Under the pieces are notes generated by a model, which was not told the origin of the DNA, made no database searches, and saw nothing but the letters and a program-made list of their open reading frames with translations. Below, piece after piece: positions 1 through 5,561 of a stretch of 6,023 bases of DNA (positions within the stretch are counted from its first letter, which is position 1; each line of letters starts with the position of its first letter). Position numbers and translations under genes: made by a program. The stretch lies in NCBI GenBank assembly GCA_014804285.1, contig JAAVAA010000074.1:14301-20323 (forward strand), given 5' to 3'. The DNA is from Lachnospiraceae bacterium. Its GTDB lineage: Bacteria; Bacillota; Clostridia; Lachnospirales; Lachnospiraceae.

Positions 1-149
1 CAACCATGGAAAACGTCTACCTCTACCTCGATTTCTCCATCCGGCTTTCTGACCGCCACCGCATAATCATCTTTATTTCGCATCATTACGCCCTCTAAGA
101 CAGCCTGGCCGCCAATTCCCGAGGAACGGTTGATTTTCTTTTTCTTCAT
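1..149 (-). CDS. DUF1385 (YqhQ-like) family protein, N-terminal fragment
   Basis: Reading on the minus strand from an ATG at 149, 49 codons stay open to the window edge, so the gene is cut at its 3' end by the window. The start is a lysine-rich tail (MKKKKINRSS) followed by GIGGQAVLEGVMMRN at residues 11-25, which I recognise as the conserved opening of DUF1385/YqhQ proteins. This is a family of polytopic membrane proteins of unknown function in Bacillota. An AGAAAGG sequence lies about 11 bases before the ATG and serves as ribosome binding site. In many clostridia this gene follows rpmE and precedes prmC and prfA, which matches its position here. It begins 122 bases after the rpmE stop, beyond a possible terminator, so it may have its own promoter; I see only a weak candidate (TTGCAT, 18 bases, TGTAGT). 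The family assignment is firm; the biochemical role is not known. Confidence 0.85.
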   Translation of the reverse strand, partial: MKKKKINRSSGIGGQAVLEGVMMRNKDDYAVAVRKPDGEIEVEVDVFHG

Positions 150-232
150 ATGTTATTTGGCCTTTCTTGACACTACAAAAGGGTCTTACCACACAATGCA
201 AACCCGCAAGCTAATTGACTGACTATATTATG

Positions 233-261
233 AAAGGTTGAGATGTAACACCTCAACCTTT
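233..261 (-). terminator. Possible intrinsic terminator after rpmE
   Basis: A 10-bp perfect stem pairs 233-242 with 252-261 around a 9-base loop, 11 bases after the rpmE stop. On the minus strand the descending arm ends in CCTTT and is followed by CATAATAT, so the U-tract is short and interrupted. On the plus strand the arm ends in CCTTTT before CG. The placement after rpmE favours a minus-strand terminator, possibly a leaky one that lets some transcription continue into the DUF1385 gene. Confidence 0.55.
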
Positions 262-271
262 TCGTGCATAA

Positions 272-478
272 CTATTTGCTTACTACACCATACTTTCTGT
301 TGAACTTGTCAATACGTCCGTCCGCTCTCGCAGCCTTCTGCTGTCCTGTGTAGAATGGATGGCACTTAGAACAAACTTCAACGTGAATATCCTGTTTGGT
401 TGAACCTGTTACAAATGTATTGCCACAGTTGCAAGTTACGGTTGCCTGATAAAACTCAGGATGAATTCCTTCTTTCAT
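272..478 (-). CDS. rpmE: 50S ribosomal protein L31 (bL31), zinc-binding C+ form
   Basis: The 68-residue product has the length and sequence of bL31, a protein of the large ribosomal subunit that sits at the central protuberance and helps bridge the two subunits. It begins MKEGIHPEFY, as L31 typically does. Four cysteines, C16 and C18 (a CxC pair) and C36 and C39 (CxxC), make the zinc-ribbon site that defines the C+ type, as opposed to the zinc-free C- paralogue induced on zinc starvation. The motif HPFYTGQQK at residues 40-48 is the L31 signature region. The ATG at 478 is preceded by AGAAAGGAG with about 12 bases of spacing. It lies downstream of rho in the same direction, the common order in Bacillota, but has its own strong promoter at 681-709 and a long structured leader, so it can be expressed and regulated apart from rho. 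Confidence 0.97.
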   Translation of the reverse strand: MKEGIHPEFYQATVTCNCGNTFVTGSTKQDIHVEVCSKCHPFYTGQQKAARADGRIDKFNRKYGVVSK

Positions 479-490
479 TTTGAAAATATG

Positions 491-499
491 CTCCTTTCT
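491..499 (-). promoter_or_regulatory. rpmE ribosome binding site
   Basis: On the minus strand AGAAAGGAG ends 12 bases before the rpmE ATG. It follows directly after the last leader hairpin (507-530), so a ribosomal protein stabilising that hairpin, or pairing rearranged around it, could affect access to the site. The site is seen directly; the regulatory role is inferred. Confidence 0.7.
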
Positions 500-506
500 C
501 TGTCTT

Positions 507-674
507 CAAATTTGCGCTGTTGCAAACTTGCGGCTAAAAATCCAATTTTCAGCCCTCTATAAACTTCCATGCGCTGTTTCACAACGCATCACCATAAATC
601 GTTCTCATCCACCGATATATAGGAACACCCATATACACAGCTATTTTGGAACAACTTCGTTTCTCCGAAACAGC
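507..674 (-). ncRNA. Structured 5' leader of rpmE (candidate L31 ribosomal-protein leader)
   Basis: From the promoter at 681-709 transcription should begin near 674, giving a leader of about 196 nt before rpmE. On the minus-strand RNA I can draw five successive hairpins: 658-672, 615-636, 569-589, 532-554 and 507-530. Plus-strand mismatches at 658/672, 615/636, 621/630, 574/584, 536/550 and 510/527 all become G.U pairs in the minus-strand transcript. This says the RNA, not the DNA or an opposite transcript, is what folds. No U-tract follows any stem, so control by translation or RNA binding fits better than a simple attenuator. L31 autoregulatory leaders have been described upstream of rpmE in several bacterial groups including Firmicutes (from memory); I cannot confirm that this matches one of those models. 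The stretch holds no convincing gene on either strand. Confidence 0.6.
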
Positions 675-680
675 TTTTTA

Positions 681-709
681 ATTGTATCACAGGCTATCCT
701 ATGTTGCAA
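681..709 (-). promoter_or_regulatory. Sigma-A type promoter for rpmE
   Basis: On the minus strand TTGCAA (704-709) and TACAAT (681-686) are separated by exactly 17 bases, with a TG one base before the -10 box (extended -10). This is a near-consensus housekeeping promoter. It points at rpmE, starts transcription near 674, and makes rpmE expression independent of rho. Confidence 0.8.
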
Positions 710-763
710 GTCCTTTTTATATTTTTAACAAAATTTATGTTACCGTTCAGCCATGCTCATTCA

Positions 764-818
764 TAAGTCACCAGAATATACCTTTTGCCAATCCCATCGT
801 GAATTGGCCGATGACTTA
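764..818 (-). other. Nested inverted repeat at the rho stop codon
   Basis: An outer 7-bp arm pairs 764-770 with 812-818 and includes the rho TAA. An inner stem pairs 787-794 with 801-808 and contains one pair that is G.U on the minus-strand RNA (793/802). No U-tract follows the inner stem; the next bases are AAAAGG. It is therefore not a standard intrinsic terminator and may be a protective 3' hairpin or a processing site for rho mRNA. Confidence 0.4.
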
Positions 819-2312
819 CAGCCACTTGATTTTCTTTACCATATGAACAAATTCCTGATTGTTTCTGGTTCTGGCAAACATATCTAAAATCTTATCTACT
901 GACTCCTCCGGCTTCATACCATTTAACGCTTTACGTATGATATTGATCGCTTCCAGTTCATCCGGGCTGAGCAAAAGATCTTCTCTTCTGGTTCCTGATT
1001 TGGGAATATCAATTGCAGGGAATACTCTTTTTTCCGAAAGCTTACGATCCAAAACCAGCTCCATGTTACCGGTTCCTTTAAATTCCTCGTAAACCACATC
1101 ATCCATCTTGCTCCCCGTTTCCACCAGTGCCGTTGCAAGTATAGTCAGAGATCCTCCCTCCCGCATATTTCTTGCTGCACCAAAGAACCGCTTAGGCATA
1201 TGCAGAGCTGCCGGATCAAGACCGCCGGATAAAGTACGGCCGCTTGGCGGAACCGTCTGATTATAAGCTCTAGTCAGTCTGGTAATACTATCAATCAGGA
1301 TCATCACATCCTTTTTGTGCTCAACCAAACGTTTTCCCCGCTCAATTACCATCTCGGAAACTCTTTTATGATGCTCCGGAAGTTCATCAAAGGTGGAATA
1401 GATCACTTCCACATTGGGTCCCTCAATAGCTTCCTTAATATCGGTAACCTCCTCAGGACGCTCATCGATAAGCAGGATAATCAAGTGTACTTCAGGGGAA
1501 TTTCGTTTGACAGATTTCGCTACTTCCTTAAGCAGCGTTGTCTTTCCCGCCTTTGGAGGCGATACGATCATACCTCTCTGACCCTTTCCTACCGGACTCA
1601 TCAAATCCATGATTCTCATTGCAACACTGGCGCCGGGCATTTCCAAATGAAGCCTTTCATTTGGGAAAATGGGCGTCATGTCCTCAAAATTTCTTCTTTT
1701 TACTGCTACTTCCGGAGCATATCCGTTGATGCTCTTTACATAAAGAAGCGCTGCAAATTTTTCACCCTGGGTTCTCACCCTGGTGTTTCCCTCAAGGATA
1801 TCTCCTGTCTTTAGTCCGAATCTTCTGATCTGACTGGGCGCTACATACACATCGTGATCACCGGGCAGAAAATTTTCACAACGGATAAAGCCGTAACCGT
1901 CAGGCATAACCTCCAAAATTCCGCTGGCTGCTATCCCGCTGTCCAGTTCAGCAGGGAACTTGTCCTCCTCGCTCCGTGCTTCCTCTATCCGGCCCTCCTG
2001 ACGTTCATTCTTTACCTCCTGACGCTCTCTGGGGGCCGTTGCTTCTGTTCTGCTTTCTGCTGCTTCTACGCATCCGTCAGAACGTTCACTCTTTCCTGCC
2101 GGACGTTCCGTTCTCCTGCTATCCGTTCTAGGAGCTTTTTCCATAACTCCCTTGGGCTGCACAGCCTTTCCCTCTGCTTTGTCCTTTTCATCCTCCGCAA
2201 GCATCAGTTCAATAAGCTCCGCCTTTTTCATTGTCGAAGTTCCCTTCAGCCCTCTTGCCTTTGCGATTGCCTTTAAATCGGCAAGTCCTAAAGACTCGTA
2301 TTTTTCTCTCAT
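816..2312 (-). CDS. rho: Transcription termination factor Rho
   Basis: This encodes the hexameric RNA-dependent ATPase/helicase that ends transcription at Rho-dependent sites. From the chosen ATG at 2312 the protein is 498 residues. An N-terminal SAP-like Rho domain spans about 1-45 (MREKYESLGLADLK). A charged Arg/Glu-rich insertion spans about 46-120. A cold-shock-type RNA-binding domain follows at 129-175, with DGYGFIR and VYVAPSQIRRF. The motor domain has Walker A PPKAGKT (252-258), IDERPEE with the catalytic Glu near 284, Walker B ending at D341, the Q-loop at about 358-366, the R-loop GSKMDD near 400-405 and the arginine finger region SGTRRE at 439-444. All catalytic motifs are intact. 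The frame can be extended to a TTG at 2363, adding MLDFILLFIIERHGLHF; I prefer the ATG because the extra residues are hydrophobic and Rho proteins of this type begin at MREK. An AGAAAGG sequence lies 15 bases upstream of it, rather far. Confidence 0.97.
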   Translation of the reverse strand: MREKYESLGLADLKAIAKARGLKGTSTMKKAELIELMLAEDEKDKAEGKAVQPKGVMEKAPRTDSRRTERPAGKSERSDGCVEAAESRTEATAPRERQEVKNERQEGRIEEARSEEDKFPAELDSGIAASGILEVMPDGYGFIRCENFLPGDHDVYVAPSQIRRFGLKTGDILEGNTRVRTQGEKFAALLYVKSINGYAPEVAVKRRNFEDMTPIFPNERLHLEMPGASVAMRIMDLMSPVGKGQRGMIVSPPKAGKTTLLKEVAKSVKRNSPEVHLIILLIDERPEEVTDIKEAIEGPNVEVIYSTFDELPEHHKRVSEMVIERGKRLVEHKKDVMILIDSITRLTRAYNQTVPPSGRTLSGGLDPAALHMPKRFFGAARNMREGGSLTILATALVETGSKMDDVVYEEFKGTGNMELVLDRKLSEKRVFPAIDIPKSGTRREDLLLSPDELEAINIIRKALNGMKPEESVDKILDMFARTRNNQEFVHMVKKIKWL

Positions 2313-2400
2313 AAAGTGTAACCCATGCCTTTCTATAATAAATAATAAAATAAAATCCAACAAATAATTTTTCTTTTGGGAAAAATGTACGATCTGTCAT

Positions 2401-2428
2401 TTGAAATGCTTATATGGGTGATTATACA
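2401..2428 (+). promoter_or_regulatory. Promoter candidate for the MATE gene
   Basis: On the plus strand TTGAAA (2401-2406) is followed after 16 bases by TATACA (2423-2428), with a TG at 2419-2420. Transcription would begin near 2435, just ahead of an AGAAAG (2445-2450) that could bind ribosomes. It overlaps the rho -10 box on the other strand, so the two promoters could not easily be occupied together. Confidence 0.4.
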
Positions 2429-2449
2429 ACATATTTATCAAAATAGAAA
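2421..2449 (-). promoter_or_regulatory. Promoter candidate for rho
   Basis: A perfect TATAAT on the minus strand (2421-2426) has a poor -35 (TTTCTA, 2444-2449) at 17 bases. Transcription would start near 2414, giving a roughly 100-nt A/U-rich leader before the rho ATG. The -10 box coincides with that of the plus-strand promoter candidate for the MATE gene. Confidence 0.55.
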
Positions 2450-2463
2450 GTATTTTTTATTGA

Positions 2464-2559
2464 TTTGATTTCTGCGACAAATTTTACTCTCAAATACTGC
2501 ACCTTGTCATACCCATCGCAATACAGAATCTGCTCAGTGTAGCTGTTAACTCTGCTGAC
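2464..2559 (+). other. In-frame N-terminal coding segment of MATE without a start codon
   Basis: Between a TGA at 2461-2463 and the GTG at 2560, the MATE frame is open and reads as a typical MATE amino terminus: FDFCDKFYSQIL, then LVIPIAIQNLLSVAVNSAD. This is the first half of transmembrane helix 1, including the family's LxIPIxxQNL motif, and it parallels the start of the second half-repeat (LSLPALGNDVSWS). There is no ATG, GTG or TTG in this segment. A TTG at 2460, nine bases after AGAAAG, would read into it if one base between 2463 and 2466 were absent. The homology is clear by eye; the cause (mutation, sequencing error or non-standard start) is unknown. Confidence 0.7.
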
Positions 2560-3846
2560 GTGATTATGCTCAATTATGTCGGGCAATCCTCCATTTCAGC
2601 AGTGTCCCTTGCCTCAAACTATGCCAGCGTCCTTTTTATGGTGTTCTATGGACTGGGGACAGGAGCAACCCTGTTATGCGCCCAATACTGGGGAAAAAAG
2701 GATCTGCAGGCTATCCGCGTGATCGAGGGGATTGCGCTTCGTTTTTCCCTTGCGATCACTCTTGTTTTCTCCGGCTTCGCATTGCTGGCACCGGAGCTCA
2801 TGATGAAACTTTTTACCGCGGATACTGAATTGATCCGGATTGGCGCCAGTTATCTGCGAGTGATGTCGCTGACGTATCTATGTTGGAGTATCATAGAAAT
2901 CTACCTTGCAATCTTAAGGAGTGTGGGACGGGTAACCATTGCAATGATACTGAATATTGTAGCTTTTGCACTGAACATCTTCCTAAATGCGGTATTTATC
3001 TTCGGACTTTTCGGTGCTCCCCGCCTGGGTGCTGTCGGTGTCGCCATCGCAACTGCTCTCTCCCGCGTCATTGAATTGCTTTGCTGTATCTTCGTCTCAA
3101 TGGCGCTTTGCAAGGATCTGAAACTAAATCCGGCTTATATGTTCATCCGTAACAAGGCACTTCTCAAAGATTTTATCAGCCTGTCACTGCCCGCTCTGGG
3201 CAATGATGTGTCATGGAGCGTTGCTTTCTCCATGTATTCCGTGATTCTTGGGCATCTGGGAACAGACGCGGTCGCCGCTAATTCTCTAGTAGTAGTTGTA
3301 CGCAATCTGGGTACGGTACTCTGTTTCGGAACTGCCAGCGCAGGCGGTATCCTTTTGGGCAACGTAATGGGTGAGGGAAACATGGAACGCGCTAAGGAAT
3401 ATGCCTCCAAGCTCTTAAAGCTGACTATCATAACCGGTGCCATCGGCGGTGTGCTGATCCTCATTGCGACTCCTTTTGTACTATGCTTTGCTTCACTCAC
3501 AAAAACTGCAATGTACTATTTGAAATATATGCTGATCATCAATTCCTACTATGTAATGGGAGCCGCTGTCAACACCACACTGATCGCCGGCGTGTTCCGC
3601 TCCGGCGACGATACCCGCTTTGGACTGATCTGCGACACCGTAGATATGTGGTGCTACGCAGTTCCTCTCGGCTTCATCGCAGCGTTTGTGTTAAAGCTGC
3701 CTGTTCTTATCGTCTACTTTCTGCTGTGCACGGATGAGTTTGTTAAATGGCCGTGGGTCATCAAACGATATCGCAGCGGCAAATGGCTTAAGAACATCAC
3801 ACGGGATGATCTCTTTGAACAAAAAGCGAGCGAACAAAGTCTGTAA
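2560..3846 (+). CDS. MATE family efflux transporter (5' end defective or start unclear)
   Basis: This encodes a multidrug and toxic compound extrusion family antiporter, an inner-membrane exporter normally driven by Na+ or H+. From the GTG at 2560 it is 428 residues. With the in-frame upstream segment it would be about 460, the usual MATE length, so this start loses part of helix 1. Two homologous six-helix halves are visible. The first includes VGQSSISAVSLASNY (7-21) and QYWGKKD (42-48). The second starts near 203 with LSLPALGNDVSWS and GHLGTDAVAANSLV (231-244). GVFRSGDDTRFG (344-355) and the C-terminal helices are intact, and a charged cytoplasmic tail ends at 428. No ribosome binding site precedes the GTG or the ATG at 2566. 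The gene converges on the sodium symporter operon, and its last eight codons form one arm of a terminator hairpin. The family call is strong; the exported substrate is unknown. It may be a recent pseudogene because of the missing start. Confidence 0.88.
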   Translation: MIMLNYVGQSSISAVSLASNYASVLFMVFYGLGTGATLLCAQYWGKKDLQAIRVIEGIALRFSLAITLVFSGFALLAPELMMKLFTADTELIRIGASYLRVMSLTYLCWSIIEIYLAILRSVGRVTIAMILNIVAFALNIFLNAVFIFGLFGAPRLGAVGVAIATALSRVIELLCCIFVSMALCKDLKLNPAYMFIRNKALLKDFISLSLPALGNDVSWSVAFSMYSVILGHLGTDAVAANSLVVVVRNLGTVLCFGTASAGGILLGNVMGEGNMERAKEYASKLLKLTIITGAIGGVLILIATPFVLCFASLTKTAMYYLKYMLIINSYYVMGAAVNTTLIAGVFRSGDDTRFGLICDTVDMWCYAVPLGFIAAFVLKLPVLIVYFLLCTDEFVKWPWVIKRYRSGKWLKNITRDDLFEQKASEQSL

Positions 3847-3862
3847 GGCTTTTGTTCGCTCG
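3821..3862 (-). terminator. Intrinsic terminator of the symporter operon, overlapping the MATE 3' end
   Basis: A perfect 12-bp stem pairs 3827-3838 with 3851-3862 around a 12-base loop that contains the MATE stop codon. On the minus strand the stem is followed by C and then TTTTT (3821-3825), a good U-tract, so it should end transcripts coming from the sodium symporter, whose stop is 89 bases away. On the plus strand the following bases are AGCCATTTCTTTC, a weak tract, so any effect on MATE transcripts would be partial. Confidence 0.8.
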
Positions 3863-3904
3863 AGCCATTTCTTTCAATAGATAAAATCAAAACACACAAA
3901 TTCT

Positions 3905-3967
3905 TAATCATGAAATGACTAATCATGAAGTGATTTATTCACTCTGCGATCTATTCACTCAAGGATC
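3905..3967. repeat. Two adjacent imperfect tandem duplications
   Basis: TAATCATGAAATGAC (3905-3919) is followed directly by TAATCATGAAGTGAT (3920-3934), 13 of 15 identical. TATTCACTCTGCGATC (3936-3951) is followed directly by TATTCACTCAAGGATC (3952-3967), 13 of 16 identical. The second pair spans the stop codon of the symporter, so its last codons (RSLSE) exist in a near-copy just beyond the stop. Confidence 0.75.
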
Positions 3968-5489
3968 TCTTTACTGTAACTTCAATCTTCTTATTATAGC
4001 AGGAGAAGGTATCCTCCACCCACTTCTGCTCCGGCTTCGGCGAGATAAGGCTCACAACCGGAACAATCACCAGACCTGCCAGCATAGCAAATGCGCCGGC
4101 ATTGATGGGTGACTGTAAAAGAACCGGTAAGCTGCTTTTTGCCACCATATTAAAAATCATAAACCCTGCGCCAAAAGCAAAGCTTACATAGCAGGCTGCC
4201 TTAGTTGTCTTTTTCCAGTACAGCCCGTAGAGGAAAGGCGCCAGGAAGGCTCCTGCAAGCGCTCCCCACGAAACGCCCATAAGCTGTGCAATGAAAGTAA
4301 TATTGCTCTTATACTGCATTCCTGCAATCACTACAGAAATGGCAATGAATACCACGATCAGTCCACGCATAATGAGCACCTGCTTTTTCTCATCCATGTC
4401 TTTGATCACATGTCCTTTCAACACATCCAGCGTCAAAGTGGAACTGGAGGCCATAACCAGCGAAGACAAGGTAGACATAGAAGCCGAAAGCACCAGGATA
4501 ACTACCAGACCAATCAAAATCGGAGATAAGCCTGAAAGCATGGTAGGAATTACGGAGTCATATCCGTTTGCCGCAATATCAATCTTATCGGAAAATAATC
4601 TTCCGAAACCGCCAAGGAAATAGCAGCCGCCGGAAACCACTACCGCAAAAAGCGTAGAGATAATTGTTCCCTTTTTGATAGAATCCTCACTCTTAATGGC
4701 ATAAAACTTCTGAACCATCTGGGGAAGTCCCCAGGTACCCAAGGAAGTTAAGATGACCACGCCGAGCAGATTCAAAGGATCCGGGCCAAAGAAAGACGCA
4801 AATACACCGGGCTGGGCGGAAACCGTCTCATCCTGAATGGAAGCAAGGCCGTTTAAAGCTTCCATAAAACCTCCATTGGTCTTTAGCACTGCCCCAATCA
4901 CAATCACAATTCCCACCAGCATAATCAGTCCCTGTAAAAAGTCATTGATCGCTGTAGCCATATATCCTCCGGCAATTACATAAATTCCTGTCAGAATTGC
5001 CATAACAACGATACATACCATATAATCAATGTCAAATGCCATCCCAAACAAGCGGGAAAGACCATTATAAAGAGACGCTGTATAAGGAATCAAAAAGATG
5101 AACACGATCACGGACGCACAGATCTTAAGACCCTTTGACTGGAATCTGGTTCCAAAAAACTCCGGCATGGTCGCGCTGTCAAGGTGCTGTGTCATAACTC
5201 TGGTTCTTCTTCCCAGAACAACCCATGCAAGCATGGAACCGATCACTGCATTTCCGATACCGATCCAGGTAGATGCGATACCGTATTTCCAGCCAAACTG
5301 CCCCGCATATCCTACAAAGACAACTGCTGAAAAGTAGGAGGTTCCATAAGCAAAAGCCGTAAGCCACGGACCTACGCTTCTCCCGCCCAGGACAAAACCA
5401 TTCACATCAGTAGCATGTTTTCTGCAGTAAAATCCGATACCGATCATGATACCGAAAAATACCAACAGCATTATAATTTTGATAATCAT
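3951..5489 (-). CDS. Sodium:solute symporter (SSS family, PutP/PanF-like)
   Basis: The 512-residue product is an inner-membrane Na+-coupled uptake carrier of the SSS family (TC 2.A.21), of normal length with about 13 predicted membrane helices (roughly 2-20, 43-63, 71-92, 122-145, 153-173, 184-202, 240-262, 277-297, 323-350, 374-391, 398-424, 430-450, 464-483). GGRSVGPW (35-42) and GGYMATAINDFLQG (174-187) are family hallmarks. ASMSTLSS (336-343) corresponds to the Na+-binding helix of PutP, where Ala, Ser and Thr equivalents are A336, S339 and T340. The first unwound helix reads AYGTSYFSA rather than the PutP proline-carrier pattern, so proline is not a safe guess. The ATG at 5489 has AAAGGAGA nine bases upstream, a strong ribosome binding site. 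It starts 72 bases after the acyl-CoA synthetase stop with no terminator or clear promoter between, so the two are probably cotranscribed. The substrate is unknown; a carboxylate is suggested by the neighbour. Confidence 0.93.
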   Translation of the reverse strand: MIIKIIMLLVFFGIMIGIGFYCRKHATDVNGFVLGGRSVGPWLTAFAYGTSYFSAVVFVGYAGQFGWKYGIASTWIGIGNAVIGSMLAWVVLGRRTRVMTQHLDSATMPEFFGTRFQSKGLKICASVIVFIFLIPYTASLYNGLSRLFGMAFDIDYMVCIVVMAILTGIYVIAGGYMATAINDFLQGLIMLVGIVIVIGAVLKTNGGFMEALNGLASIQDETVSAQPGVFASFFGPDPLNLLGVVILTSLGTWGLPQMVQKFYAIKSEDSIKKGTIISTLFAVVVSGGCYFLGGFGRLFSDKIDIAANGYDSVIPTMLSGLSPILIGLVVILVLSASMSTLSSLVMASSSTLTLDVLKGHVIKDMDEKKQVLIMRGLIVVFIAISVVIAGMQYKSNITFIAQLMGVSWGALAGAFLAPFLYGLYWKKTTKAACYVSFAFGAGFMIFNMVAKSSLPVLLQSPINAGAFAMLAGLVIVPVVSLISPKPEQKWVEDTFSCYNKKIEVTVKRSLSE

Positions 5490-5561
5490 TTCAGATAGTC
5501 TCCTTTTCCTTGTGTATTGTTATGTTAACCATTATTCGTGTACCTACTGTTCTATTGCCTT

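Noticed and set aside
167..172. Consensus TTGACA on the plus strand
   Set aside because: No -10 box follows at proper spacing and no plus-strand gene lies downstream.
480..728. Plus-strand reading frame of 82 codons between rpmE and rho
   Set aside because: It lies antisense to the structured rpmE leader and its promoter, has no ribosome binding site, and its protein resembles no family I know.
1317..1814. Plus-strand 165-codon reading frame opposite rho
   Set aside because: It is the antisense shadow of the conserved Rho motor domain; no ribosome binding site or recognisable protein.
1854..2276. Plus-strand 140-codon reading frame opposite the 5' part of rho
   Set aside because: It is the shadow of the Arg/Glu-rich Rho insertion, which yields Ser/Leu/Cys-rich antisense translation; not a plausible protein.
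2209..2400. Minus-strand 63-codon frame starting in the rho leader
   Set aside because: It overlaps the rho start in another frame, has no good ribosome binding site, and its sequence is biased by the A/T-rich leader; a leader peptide is possible but not supported.
2385..2468. A 27-codon plus-strand frame ahead of MATE (start ATG 2385)
   Set aside because: It begins upstream of the predicted transcription start, is out of frame with MATE, and shows no family resemblance.
3951..5489. Naming the symporter putP (proline) or panF (pantothenate)
   Set aside because: The Na+ site matches the family but the substrate-side helix differs from PutP and there is no proline or pantothenate gene nearby.
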